Of a stretch of DNA of 64,000 nt, positions 53,719 through 61,047 are shown in pieces; within the stretch, counting starts at the first letter, position 1, and every line of letters begins with the position of its first letter. The notes beneath the pieces were generated by a model. It was not told the DNA's origin. It was given only the letters and a program-made list of their open reading frames with translations, and searched no databases. The translations under genes and the position numbers were made by a program. The DNA is from CAJXSN01 sp947492235. GTDB lineage: Bacteria > Pseudomonadota > Alphaproteobacteria > Sphingomonadales > Sphingomonadaceae. Location: NCBI RefSeq assembly GCF_042492175.1, contig NZ_CP170453.1, positions 1,798,001-1,862,000 on the forward strand, written 5' to 3'.

Positions 53719-54156
53719 ATGGTGCGCGGTATCTGTCTTTCAGCGGCAATCGCTGCTCTGGCCGCCTGTCAGGCCGGTCCCGAAGCGGGCGATAATGTCC
53801 CCGGCACATCGCCCGAAGGCTTTACCGGCATTGCCGAGGACGAGACGATCATCTTCGGCGGAACCGAACCGTTCTGGGGCGGTGAGGTGCAGGGGACGCA
53901 GCTTACTTGCTCTACCCCTGAAAACCCCGATGGCACGCAGATCGCAGTCGAACGCTTTGTCGGGCAGGGCGGAATATCCTTCTCCGGCACGCTGTTCGAA
54001 GAAGGTTTCGACATGACCGTGACGCCCGGCGAATGCAGCGACGGGATGAGCGACCGTACATATCCTTATACGGTCACGGTGATTGTGGGCGAGACGCAGC
54101 TGAATGGCTGCGCGCATACCGATCAACAGCCGTTCGAGGGGCCTGAAACCCCCTAG
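53719..54156 (+). CDS. Small lipoprotein, COG3650-like, 145 aa
   Basis: The N-terminus MVRGICLSAAIAALAACQAG is a lipoprotein signal with Cys17. The mature part contains FGGTEPFWGGEVQGTQLTC, FSGTLFEEGFDMTVTPGECSDGMSDRTYPYTVTV and LNGCA, the pattern of the COG3650-type envelope proteins, with Cys pairs that may form disulfides. Its role is unknown. It probably forms a unit with the GFA gene just upstream. Confidence 0.82.
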   Translation: MVRGICLSAAIAALAACQAGPEAGDNVPGTSPEGFTGIAEDETIIFGGTEPFWGGEVQGTQLTCSTPENPDGTQIAVERFVGQGGISFSGTLFEEGFDMTVTPGECSDGMSDRTYPYTVTVIVGETQLNGCAHTDQQPFEGPETP

Positions 54157-54186
54157 CGCGACCTTGCCCGCGCTGGATCGATCTGT

Positions 54187-54540
54187 TCAGCGCGTCTTGG
54201 CGGCAGGGTTCTGGACCCCGGCAGCTTCGAGATGCGGCCCCAGCCCGCCGGTGATCCACAGACCCCACATCCGGAAATCGGAAATCAGGCTCCACAGCGG
54301 ATAGGTGAAGGTCGCGGGCCGGTTCTTCTCGACCCCGAAATGGGCGACCCATGCGAAGAAATATCCCGCAACGGGCAGTGCCGCTAGCAGCCACCATGTG
54401 CCGCTAAACACCGCATAGGCAGCCAGCGCGATAACCAGCGTTGTGCCGACATAATGCAGCGCGCGGGTCTGCGGCAGCGAATGCTCGCGCAGGTAGAACG
54501 GCCAGAATTCGGCGAAACTGTTGTATTCACGCTCTGCCAT
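54187..54540 (-). CDS. DUF962 / Mpo1-like membrane protein, 117 aa
   Basis: FAEFWPFYLREHSLPQTRALHYVG with its His residues and HFGVEKNRPATFTYPLWSLISDFRMW match the DUF962 family. Yeast Mpo1 in that family is an iron-dependent dioxygenase acting on 2-hydroxy fatty acids. Two central hydrophobic helices are present. The conserved His (HSLPQTRALH, AHFG) support possible iron binding. The S41 peptidase gene lies 11 bases upstream on the same strand, so the two probably form an operon. Confidence 0.9.
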   Translation of the reverse strand: MAEREYNSFAEFWPFYLREHSLPQTRALHYVGTTLVIALAAYAVFSGTWWLLAALPVAGYFFAWVAHFGVEKNRPATFTYPLWSLISDFRMWGLWITGGLGPHLEAAGVQNPAAKTR

Positions 54541-54551
54541 TGCGCGTCTCC

Positions 54552-55985
54552 CTAGAAGAGCCCGGGTGTCTCGCGCTGCGCGACGGTCGGTTCGGCGGCC
54601 TGCAGCAATTGCTGACGCGGGCCAACGCTGCGCACGCCTTGCTCGCCATTGGTCCCGGCAATCGCGCTACAAGTCTCGCCGCGCAGGAAGCCCAACGCCT
54701 TGGCGACAGACGCCTCGGCGGGGTCGCCCAGCTGGTTGCTGACATCGTCCGCCGCCTCGCACGTTTGCGGGAAGACGCTGGCGAGGCCGGTAAAATATTC
54801 GCCCTCGCCGTTCACATTTTGCGACTGGAAGGCGACAACGCGCAGACGGTCGTCGCATTCGGGCTGGTCGAGACCGATCTGCCCAACCGGCTTGCCGAAC
54901 GTATTCTCGCCGATCAGCGCGGTATTGTTGCCCAGATAGGGAATGAAGGAGTTGGCGACGAGCTCGCTGGCCGATGCCGTTCCGCCGCGGCCGATAAAGG
55001 CGATTTTTGTCGGCGCGATTGCCTGCGAGACTTGCTCGAAGGGCTCGGTCACATTGTTTTCCGACTTGGACGGGCGGAAGGTTGTGAAGCTGAATGTGCT
55101 GCCCACACGGCCGGCCCCCATCAGGTCGCCCATCAGCTCTGCGGTGCGCACAAGGCCGCCACCATTGTAGCGGAAATCGACAATCACTTCGCGCACGCCC
55201 TGCTGGCGGAACGCATCATAGGCGGTGCGCAGATCGCTTTCTGCTGTATCGATGAAGGTCCGCAGATTGATATAACCAACCAGCTTGCCCCCATCATTGA
55301 GGACCTGCGCGCCATACCGGTCGCTCACCGGATCGAGCGGGAAATCGGCTTTCGAAACTGTGACTGCCGTCACGGCACCTCCGCGCGGGCGGATGCGGAA
55401 GGAGCGTGTGACACCGGCATCGGACGGGCCGAGCCGGTCCACGATCCCTTGCGGCCCCTCGGCAGCCATGATGGTGCCGACATCCTCAAGGGCGCCGGGC
55501 CGTTCGCCCAGTGCGATGATTTCGGTTCCGCGATCAAACCCGCTGGCAAAGGCAGGCGCGTTCTCGAACGCTTCGAGGACGAAGACGCGGTTGTTGGCTG
55601 TGTCATAGGACAGGCGGATGCCAAAGCCTGCGGTGGAGCCCGAAGCGAAGAAGGCGTTTTCCTCCTCGATGGAGGTCACATAGGTGAAAAACCTGTCCCG
55701 CGATTGCGCGCGGGCCGGCGCGACCAGAGCGTTGATATAGCCGTTGACCGAAGTGAAGGCCGCCGGATCGACGCTGAGGTCGAGCAGGTCGGGGAACAGA
55801 TACCATTCCTCGATCTGCTCGCGCGCCCATTGCTGGCGTGATGCGAGCGAACAGGTCCCGCCGGTCGAGGGCGGCGTGGGTGTTGGCGATGCGGTGAAAT
55901 TGTTGGACGAGCTGGAATCCCCGCCACCACATGCCGCGAGAGAGACTGCAAGTGTCGCCGCAATCACGTTTCTGCCGATACCCAT
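54552..55985 (-). CDS. S41-family peptidase lipoprotein, 477 aa
   Basis: The start MGIGRNVIAATLAVSLAAC at 55985 gives a lipoprotein signal with Cys19. A Ser/Pro/Thr linker, a PDZ-like region (STAGFGIRLSYDTANNRVFV) and the tail-specific-protease domain follow: GKLVGYINLRTFIDTAE, VIVDFRYNGGGLV, then the likely catalytic Ser in GGTASASELVANSF and Lys in GENTFGKPVGQ. These are the Ser-Lys pair of C-terminal processing peptidases. It probably acts in the periplasm or at the outer membrane. The longer in-frame extension upstream of 55985 lacks a signal sequence and is not favoured. Confidence 0.92.
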   Translation of the reverse strand: MGIGRNVIAATLAVSLAACGGGDSSSSNNFTASPTPTPPSTGGTCSLASRQQWAREQIEEWYLFPDLLDLSVDPAAFTSVNGYINALVAPARAQSRDRFFTYVTSIEEENAFFASGSTAGFGIRLSYDTANNRVFVLEAFENAPAFASGFDRGTEIIALGERPGALEDVGTIMAAEGPQGIVDRLGPSDAGVTRSFRIRPRGGAVTAVTVSKADFPLDPVSDRYGAQVLNDGGKLVGYINLRTFIDTAESDLRTAYDAFRQQGVREVIVDFRYNGGGLVRTAELMGDLMGAGRVGSTFSFTTFRPSKSENNVTEPFEQVSQAIAPTKIAFIGRGGTASASELVANSFIPYLGNNTALIGENTFGKPVGQIGLDQPECDDRLRVVAFQSQNVNGEGEYFTGLASVFPQTCEAADDVSNQLGDPAEASVAKALGFLRGETCSAIAGTNGEQGVRSVGPRQQLLQAAEPTVAQRETPGLF

Positions 55986-56222
55986 TTTCGTCGATTCCCC
56001 GTTGGCTCCCCCGTCCAAATCGCGGGAAGCCTTTATGAAACTGTGTCCAATCCTTAATTGATCTCTTCTGAATGGGAAGCGTATTGGCCCCGGAAACACG
56101 GGATCGGACACGATTATCCGGTCAAATGCTGGAAAAGGTGGAAAAACCCGCTCCCGCGCCCTCGCCACGGCGGTGGAATGGGCCTAGCACCTCCCTCAAT
56201 TGATAGCTGGAGACTTCCGACG

Positions 56223-56807
56223 ATGGCCGATTGGCTTGATTCTGTTCTGCCCAAGGATTGCCCCCGCAATAGCGGCCTGGCCATTGCGCGCCTGACAGAA
56301 GAGAAGCGGATCGGGCGCGGGGGTCTGACATTGACCAGCCCGGCCTTCGCGCCGGGCGGGGAACTGGATCCCTGCTTCACTGCCGACGAAGAAGACGCCG
56401 TCGCTCCGCCGATGGAATGGACGGCCCCTCCGCCGGGCACGCAGGAGATGGTGCTGATCGTGGAGGATGCCAGCGTCAGCCCGCCGACATTGCACTGGTC
56501 CGTCTGGGGCCTCGCCGGTCAGCGCGGCAAATTGCTTGAGGGCGAAGTGCCTCCGCGTGTTGGCAAGAATGCAAAACAGAATTCGGAATGGCTGCTGCCT
56601 GCCCAGTCGGAAGAAGACGGGACGCATCATTTCGTATTCCAGCTGTTCGCGCTGGAGCTGCCACTGACACTGATGCCGGGCGCATCTGCCAAGGATGTGT
56701 TTGCGGCAATTGAAGGTCAGGTCTCCGCTGCGGCGGTGCTGACTGCAACCTATCGGTCCGCCGGCGATGGCGCCGACGACTGGGAAGACGAAGACGACAT
56801 CGACTGA
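56223..56807 (+). CDS. YbhB/YbcL family protein (PEBP fold), 194 aa
   Basis: The ATG at 56223 follows GGAGAC. ARLTEEKRIGRGGLTLTSPAF, FAPGGELDPCFTADEEDAVAPP, TQEMVLIVEDA and HHFVFQLFALELPLTL fit the bacterial phosphatidylethanolamine-binding-protein family, in which DPD and H-x-R type residues line a small ligand pocket. The D-x-D and P-x-H-W elements (SPPTLHWSVWGLAG) are recognisable. The ligand is unknown. The acidic tail DDWEDEDDID is unusual for the family. A SWIB gene follows 26 bases later. Confidence 0.9.
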   Translation: MADWLDSVLPKDCPRNSGLAIARLTEEKRIGRGGLTLTSPAFAPGGELDPCFTADEEDAVAPPMEWTAPPPGTQEMVLIVEDASVSPPTLHWSVWGLAGQRGKLLEGEVPPRVGKNAKQNSEWLLPAQSEEDGTHHFVFQLFALELPLTLMPGASAKDVFAAIEGQVSAAAVLTATYRSAGDGADDWEDEDDID

Positions 56808-56833
56808 ATTCTAACAGCAAGAGGAGAATTGTA

Positions 56834-57085
56834 ATGGCTGGTAAGAACAATGCGCTGCAGAAACCTGTGACGGTTTCGCCCGAACTGGAAAACGTGATTG
56901 GCAAGGGTCCGATGACCCGCGCCGAGGTGACGAAGAAGGTCTGGGACTACATCAAGGCCAACGATCTGCAGAAGCCGACCGACAAGCGCACGATTGTGCC
57001 CGATGCGAAGCTGGGCGGCGTGATCGGCAAGGATGAAATTTCCATGTTCAAGATGACGGCAGCGGTGTCCAAGCACCTGAGCTAA
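56834..57085 (+). CDS. SWIB/MDM2-domain protein, 83 aa
   Basis: This is a single SWIB domain: LQKPVTVSPELENVIG, MTRAEVTKKVWDYIKANDLQ and KLGGVIGKDEISMFKMTAAVSKHL. Bacterial SWIB proteins are small and mostly uncharacterised; those of chlamydiae are linked to chromatin-like functions. The start follows AAGAGGAGAAT. It is probably in one transcript with the PEBP gene. Confidence 0.94.
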   Translation: MAGKNNALQKPVTVSPELENVIGKGPMTRAEVTKKVWDYIKANDLQKPTDKRTIVPDAKLGGVIGKDEISMFKMTAAVSKHLS

Positions 57086-57089
57086 CATC

Positions 57090-57503
57090 CTATTTGTGGC
57101 GGGCGAGGGGCCATCCGGTCACCTCGCCCACCCATAGGGCGAGCCAGATGATAACCGGCTGCGCCATCATCCGGGGCACGTGATAGGCGAGACCCAGTCC
57201 GCCCGGCTCACCCGAACTGGCCCTCGCCAGATCCATCGCAAAATGATGCATATTGGCCGGCCAGACGCACAATGCGTACAGCGCCAGCCCGGCACCTGCG
57301 GCCTGTCGCAATGGCCGTGACCAAGGTTGCAATAACCCTATCGCCCCCGCGATTTCCGCTATTCCGGTCCAGAAAACCACCGCTTCGGGGGCGGGCACCC
57401 AGCCGGGCATGATCGCCAGAAAACCCTCCGGGCTGGCCAGATGGAAATAGCCCGCAATGGCGTAGAACCATGCGAGAACCCAGCGCAGTATCGATCGGAT
57501 CAT
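57090..57503 (-). CDS. DoxX-like membrane protein, 137 aa
   Basis: There are four hydrophobic helices, the first beginning MIRSILRWVLAWFYAIAGYFHLASPEGF and the others containing VFWTGIAEIAGAIGLLQPW, AGLALYALCVWPANMHHF and PVIIWLALWVGEVTGW. The pattern and length fit the DoxX / DoxD-like family of small membrane proteins. In some organisms these take part in thiosulfate or redox stress responses. It ends four bases from the SWIB gene, converging with it. Confidence 0.87.
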   Translation of the reverse strand: MIRSILRWVLAWFYAIAGYFHLASPEGFLAIMPGWVPAPEAVVFWTGIAEIAGAIGLLQPWSRPLRQAAGAGLALYALCVWPANMHHFAMDLARASSGEPGGLGLAYHVPRMMAQPVIIWLALWVGEVTGWPLARHK

Positions 57504-57554
57504 GCCAGCTTTGTCGCACGGACGGGTTTCGCGCGATAGCGGTAATCCGGCGGG

Positions 57555-57845
57555 TCAGCTCTCGATGATCTCCACACTGCCGTAGAACGCGATATGGTCC
57601 CGGATATGCTCGGCCTTGGGCTTGGGATCGGTGTAGCACCAGGCCGCATCGGTGTTCATTTCACCGCCAGCATTGATGGAGAAATAGCTCGCATCCCCTT
57701 TCCACGGACAATGGGTGGTTTTGGATGAGTGGACCAGATTGCCGCGATTGACGCTGGCTGGCGGGAAATAGTGGTTTCCCTCCACCATCACGGTTGTCTC
57801 GCTTCGCGCTATGGTTTCGCCATTCCAATGGGCTTCGACAGTCAT
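57555..57845 (-). CDS. DUF427 family protein, 96 aa
   Basis: AHWNGETIARSETTVMVEGNHYFPPASV, THCPWKGDASYFSI and AWCYTDPKPKAEHIRDHIAFY are the hallmarks of DUF427, a small cytoplasmic beta-barrel-like domain of unknown function. Length is normal for the single-domain type. The ATG at 57845 is the family start; the longer frame upstream has no support. It is divergent from the dipeptidase gene across 98 bases, which must hold both promoters. Confidence 0.95.
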   Translation of the reverse strand: MTVEAHWNGETIARSETTVMVEGNHYFPPASVNRGNLVHSSKTTHCPWKGDASYFSINAGGEMNTDAAWCYTDPKPKAEHIRDHIAFYGSVEIIES

Positions 57846-57943
57846 TTCGCTGTTCCTCTGTCCAAATCGGTTCGCCTTTTGCATTCGGCCACCCTTGCGC
57901 TAGGTCAGCGCAGGAGAGACCAACACGTTCCGAAGGAAATCCG

Positions 57944-59197
57944 ATGCGCCTGATCCCGGCCCTGCTTGCCACCGCGATGATAGCCGCTCCTGCAATGGCG
58001 CAATCGCCCGAGGAAGTGGCTGAGGCTGCTCTGGAAGCAGCGCCGGTGTGGGATGGCCACAATGACGTGCCGATCCAGCTGCGGGGTCGGTTCGGAAATC
58101 AGATCAACGACTTCGATTTCATGAACACAATGGACACCGGCACCGAGACACGGGGCGCGATGCACACTGATATCATCCGCCTGCAGGTCGGTAAGGTCGG
58201 GGCGCAATTCTGGTCCGTCTATGTCAGCGCTTCGCTGGAGGAATCCAAAGCGGTGCAGGCCACGGTCGAACAGATCGATGTCACCAAGCGTCTGATCGCG
58301 CGGTATCCGGAAGACCTCGCTCTGGCACTCACCGCAGACGATGTGGAGCGCGCGCTTGCCGAAGGGAAAGTGGCTTCGATGATGGGAATGGAGGGCGGCC
58401 ATTCCATCGGCTCCAGCCTCGCGGTGCTGCGCCAGATGTATGCGATGGGCGCGCGCTACATGACCATCACGCATTCGAAGTCGCTCAGCTGGGCCGACAG
58501 CTCGACTGACGAACCGAAGAACAATGGCCTGACCGAGTTTGGCAAGGACGTGATGCGGGAAATGAATCGTATCGGGATGCTGGTCGATCTCAGCCATGTG
58601 AGCGAGAAGACCATGCATGATGCGCTGGATGTGGTGACCGCGCCGGTTATCTTCAGTCACTCGTCGGCGCGCGCCCTCAACGGTCATGCGCGCAATGTGC
58701 CGGACGGGGTGCTGCGCCGCCTGCCGGAAAACGGCGGGATCATAATGGTCACATTCGTGCCGGGCTTCCTGAGCGAGGAGGCGCGCGTGTGGAATGCCAA
58801 TCGGGCAGGCGAGCGTGCGCGGCTGGACGCGTTGTGGCAGGGCCAGCCAGACGAAGTGAAGGCGCGGATGGATGAATGGGACGCAGCCAATCCGCTGCCG
58901 CAATCCTCCATCGCGCAGACCGCCGATCACATTGACCATGTGCGTGCGGTTGCGGGGATCGATTCCATCGGCATCGGCGGCGATTACGACGGTATTCCCT
59001 TCGCCCCGCCGGGGCTGGAAGATGTGTCGACCTACCCGGCGCTGTTCGAGGAGCTGGCCCGGCGCGGATACTCGCAGGAGGATCTGGAAAAGCTATCGAT
59101 GCGCAACATGATGCGGGTCATGCGGGCAGCCGAAGCCACCGCAGCCTCGATGCAGCGCAATCCTCCGATCGAGTATCCAGCTGGGGAGCCGCGTTAA
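57944..59197 (+). CDS. Secreted M19 membrane dipeptidase, 417 aa
   Basis: The signal peptide MRLIPALLATAMIAAPAMAQ directs export. The zinc ligands of renal-dipeptidase-type enzymes are in place: WDGHNDVP (H-x-D), the bridging Glu in MGMEGGHSIG, THSKSLSWADSSTD, VDLSHVSEKTM and the Asp of GIGGDYDGI. It should cleave dipeptides in the periplasm. The start is the ATG at 57944 after AAGGAAAT; an in-frame extension upstream overlaps the divergent DUF427 gene. Its stop codon overlaps the converging DUF3008 gene by four bases. Confidence 0.95.
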   Translation: MRLIPALLATAMIAAPAMAQSPEEVAEAALEAAPVWDGHNDVPIQLRGRFGNQINDFDFMNTMDTGTETRGAMHTDIIRLQVGKVGAQFWSVYVSASLEESKAVQATVEQIDVTKRLIARYPEDLALALTADDVERALAEGKVASMMGMEGGHSIGSSLAVLRQMYAMGARYMTITHSKSLSWADSSTDEPKNNGLTEFGKDVMREMNRIGMLVDLSHVSEKTMHDALDVVTAPVIFSHSSARALNGHARNVPDGVLRRLPENGGIIMVTFVPGFLSEEARVWNANRAGERARLDALWQGQPDEVKARMDEWDAANPLPQSSIAQTADHIDHVRAVAGIDSIGIGGDYDGIPFAPPGLEDVSTYPALFEELARRGYSQEDLEKLSMRNMMRVMRAAEATAASMQRNPPIEYPAGEPR

Positions 59198-59382
59198 GCG
59201 CCTTCCGCCGTTTCGGGCAGGTCGGAGCGGTTGGTGGAGGCCATGTCCTCCAATTCGCTCTCGCTCATGCTGTCGAACATCTGCCGCGAGGCACCCTGCA
59301 GGTCGCTTTTGTCCTGCTCCCCGCGTTTTGCGGCCAGTGCGGCACCTGCGGCCTGCTGCTGCGCTTTGCTCTTCGCGTCCAT
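59194..59382 (-). CDS. DUF3008-like small protein, 62 aa
   Basis: MDAKSKAQQQAAGAALAAKRGE, SRQMFDSMSESELEDMAST and the Asp/Glu-rich end match the DUF3008 family of short soluble proteins of unknown function. It is directly preceded by the DUF2945 gene with three bases between them, so the pair is translated from one message. Such small gene pairs are common in stress or general-response regulons, which is an inference here. Confidence 0.85.
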   Translation of the reverse strand: MDAKSKAQQQAAGAALAAKRGEQDKSDLQGASRQMFDSMSESELEDMASTNRSDLPETAEGA

Positions 59383-59385
59383 GGC

Positions 59386-59616
59386 TCAGCTGTCCTGAGC
59401 CGACAGCTCGGAGCCGCGCTTCAGCACCTCGTCGCCGTCTTCCTGCTTGATCAGATAGGCCGGGTTGTCTTCGTCGCCATCCTTGGTGACTTCGGTTCCC
59501 TGCAAAGTGCGGGTCACCTCGCGTTCGAAACGCTCTTTGATCTGGCCTTTGCCTTCGCCGTTACCCCAATCCCATTTGACGTATTGGTCGGTCTGGAAGC
59601 TGTTGGAATTGCTCAT
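59386..59616 (-). CDS. DUF2945 (HVA1/TUDOR-like) protein, 76 aa
   Basis: DQYVKWDWGNGEGKGQIKERF and AYLIKQEDGDEVLKRGSEL match the DUF2945 domain, a small beta-barrel related to the hypervirulence-associated TUDOR domain. Function in bacteria is unknown. It is the first gene of a two-gene unit with the DUF3008 gene. The ATG at 59616 follows AAAGGACAT. Confidence 0.88.
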   Translation of the reverse strand: MSNSNSFQTDQYVKWDWGNGEGKGQIKERFEREVTRTLQGTEVTKDGDEDNPAYLIKQEDGDEVLKRGSELSAQDS

Positions 59617-59686
59617 GATATGTCCTTTCAGAATATATCATGAGTAATCCTTCGCCCCCGCTTCCGGTTCCCGGCTGCGTTATTCC

Positions 59687-59992
59687 TCAGCTGGCGGCTT
59701 CGTTTTCGATCAGGCCTGGCCCTGCATCGGAAGCGCCTTCGATTTCATCGGCATCCTCGATCACGATGCTGTCCGTGCTATCGCCGGTTTCGGCAGCCGA
59801 ATTGATCGAGCCGGTCATCGTTGCTTCTTCCTCGACATCCCCCTGGAACAGGGCCGGGATGATCCACACGGCGGACATGGCAATGATCGCCAGCAGCAGG
59901 CTGATACCCAGCACCCAGCGCATCGCGCCGGTTTTCACGCCCGCCATCGCGTCATCGTCTTCGATGTGAATCTCGTCTCTATTGTCTGCCAT
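59687..59992 (-). CDS. Small single-pass membrane protein, 101 aa
   Basis: An acidic N-terminal tail (MADNRDEIHIEDDDAMAGV) precedes one transmembrane helix (WVLGISLLLAIIAMSAVWIIPALF) and an acidic Ser/Thr-rich C-terminal tail. I recognise no family. The orientation is uncertain. It starts downstream of dapD on the same strand with 78 bases between them. Confidence 0.7.
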   Translation of the reverse strand: MADNRDEIHIEDDDAMAGVKTGAMRWVLGISLLLAIIAMSAVWIIPALFQGDVEEEATMTGSINSAAETGDSTDSIVIEDADEIEGASDAGPGLIENEAAS

Positions 59993-60070
59993 GTTTTTGC
60001 CCTCCGGGGTGCCTTTGTATCACAACGCCAACCAGCGGTCGGTCTAACCGTTCCCTGATAGCGCCGCAAA

Positions 60071-60892
60071 TCAATCGCGCAGCAAATCGTTGATGGCGGT
60101 TTTCTCGCGGGTTTGCGCGTCCACGGTTTTCACAATGATCGCGCAGGCGAGTGAGGGGCCGCCATCCTTGGCTGGCAAAGTGCCGGGGACGACGACGGAA
60201 TAGGGCGGGATGTGGCCGCGAATAACTTCGCCGGTATCGCGGTGCACGATCTTGGTAGACTGGGTGATGAATACGCCCATGGCGACCACCGATCCTTCGC
60301 CGACGATCACGCCTTCGACAATTTCCGAACGCGCACCGATAAAGCAATTGTCGCCGATGATGGTGGGATTGGCCTGCAAGGGCTCCAGCACACCGCCAAT
60401 GCCCGCGCCTGCCGAGATGTGACAATTCGAGCCGACTTGCGCGCAGCTGCCGACGCTCGCCCATGTGTCGATCATCGTGCCGTCGCCGACATAGGCCCCG
60501 ATATTGGTGAAGCTAGGCATCAGCACCACGCCCTTGCCGATATGGCTGCCCCGCCGCACGATGGCGCCCGGCACCACGCGGAAACCGGCGTCACGGAAGC
60601 GGGCATCGTCCCAGCCTTCGAACTTGCTGGGCACTTTATCGAAGGCAGGCGCGCCAACCGCCCCCTCGATCACGGCATTGTCGCGCAAGCGGAAGGACAG
60701 CAGAACGGCCTTTTTCAGCCATTGACTGACTTGCCAGCCGCCCTGTCCATCGGGCTCGGCCACCCGCCGCTCGCCGGAATCGATGAGGGCGATCGCTTCC
60801 TCCACCGCCTGCGCTATGTCGGTGCTTTCGGGGGTCACCGCATCGCGGTTGTCCCATGCGGCTTCGATGGTTTGGGCGAGGGTGTCGGTCAT
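60071..60892 (-). CDS. dapD: Tetrahydrodipicolinate N-succinyltransferase DapD, 273 aa
   Basis: DapD succinylates tetrahydrodipicolinate in the lysine/diaminopimelate pathway, supplying meso-DAP for peptidoglycan. It has a helical N-terminal domain (LAQTIEAAWDNRD, VEEAIALIDSGERRVAEP), then a left-handed beta-helix of hexapeptide repeats (GKGVVLMPSFTNIGAYVGDG, MIDTWASVGSCAQVGSNCHI, GGVLEP, IGDNCFIGARSEIVEGVIVG). The start is the ATG of MTDTLAQTIE at 60892; a longer in-frame reading is not supported. Length is normal. Confidence 0.97.
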   Translation of the reverse strand: MTDTLAQTIEAAWDNRDAVTPESTDIAQAVEEAIALIDSGERRVAEPDGQGGWQVSQWLKKAVLLSFRLRDNAVIEGAVGAPAFDKVPSKFEGWDDARFRDAGFRVVPGAIVRRGSHIGKGVVLMPSFTNIGAYVGDGTMIDTWASVGSCAQVGSNCHISAGAGIGGVLEPLQANPTIIGDNCFIGARSEIVEGVIVGEGSVVAMGVFITQSTKIVHRDTGEVIRGHIPPYSVVVPGTLPAKDGGPSLACAIIVKTVDAQTREKTAINDLLRD

Positions 60893-61047
60893 AGTGCGGG
60901 TTCCTGTATCTGCGGCGCGCGGCGCGTTTGCATCGCTGCTACAAACAGCCACGCGATACAGCAAGCAGTTGAGGTGTTGGTAAGACTGCCTTCATGTGGC
61001 TAAGTTTAGCCTCACACCCAATTGGGGCAATCAGCAAGGAAGCAGCC

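Noticed and set aside
54441..55841. 466-codon plus-strand open frame opposite the S41 peptidase
   Set aside because: The minus strand has the signal peptide, PDZ-like region and catalytic Ser/Lys motifs; the plus frame has none.
57905..58939. 344-codon minus-strand open frame opposite the dipeptidase
   Set aside because: The plus strand shows all zinc ligands of an M19 enzyme and a signal peptide.
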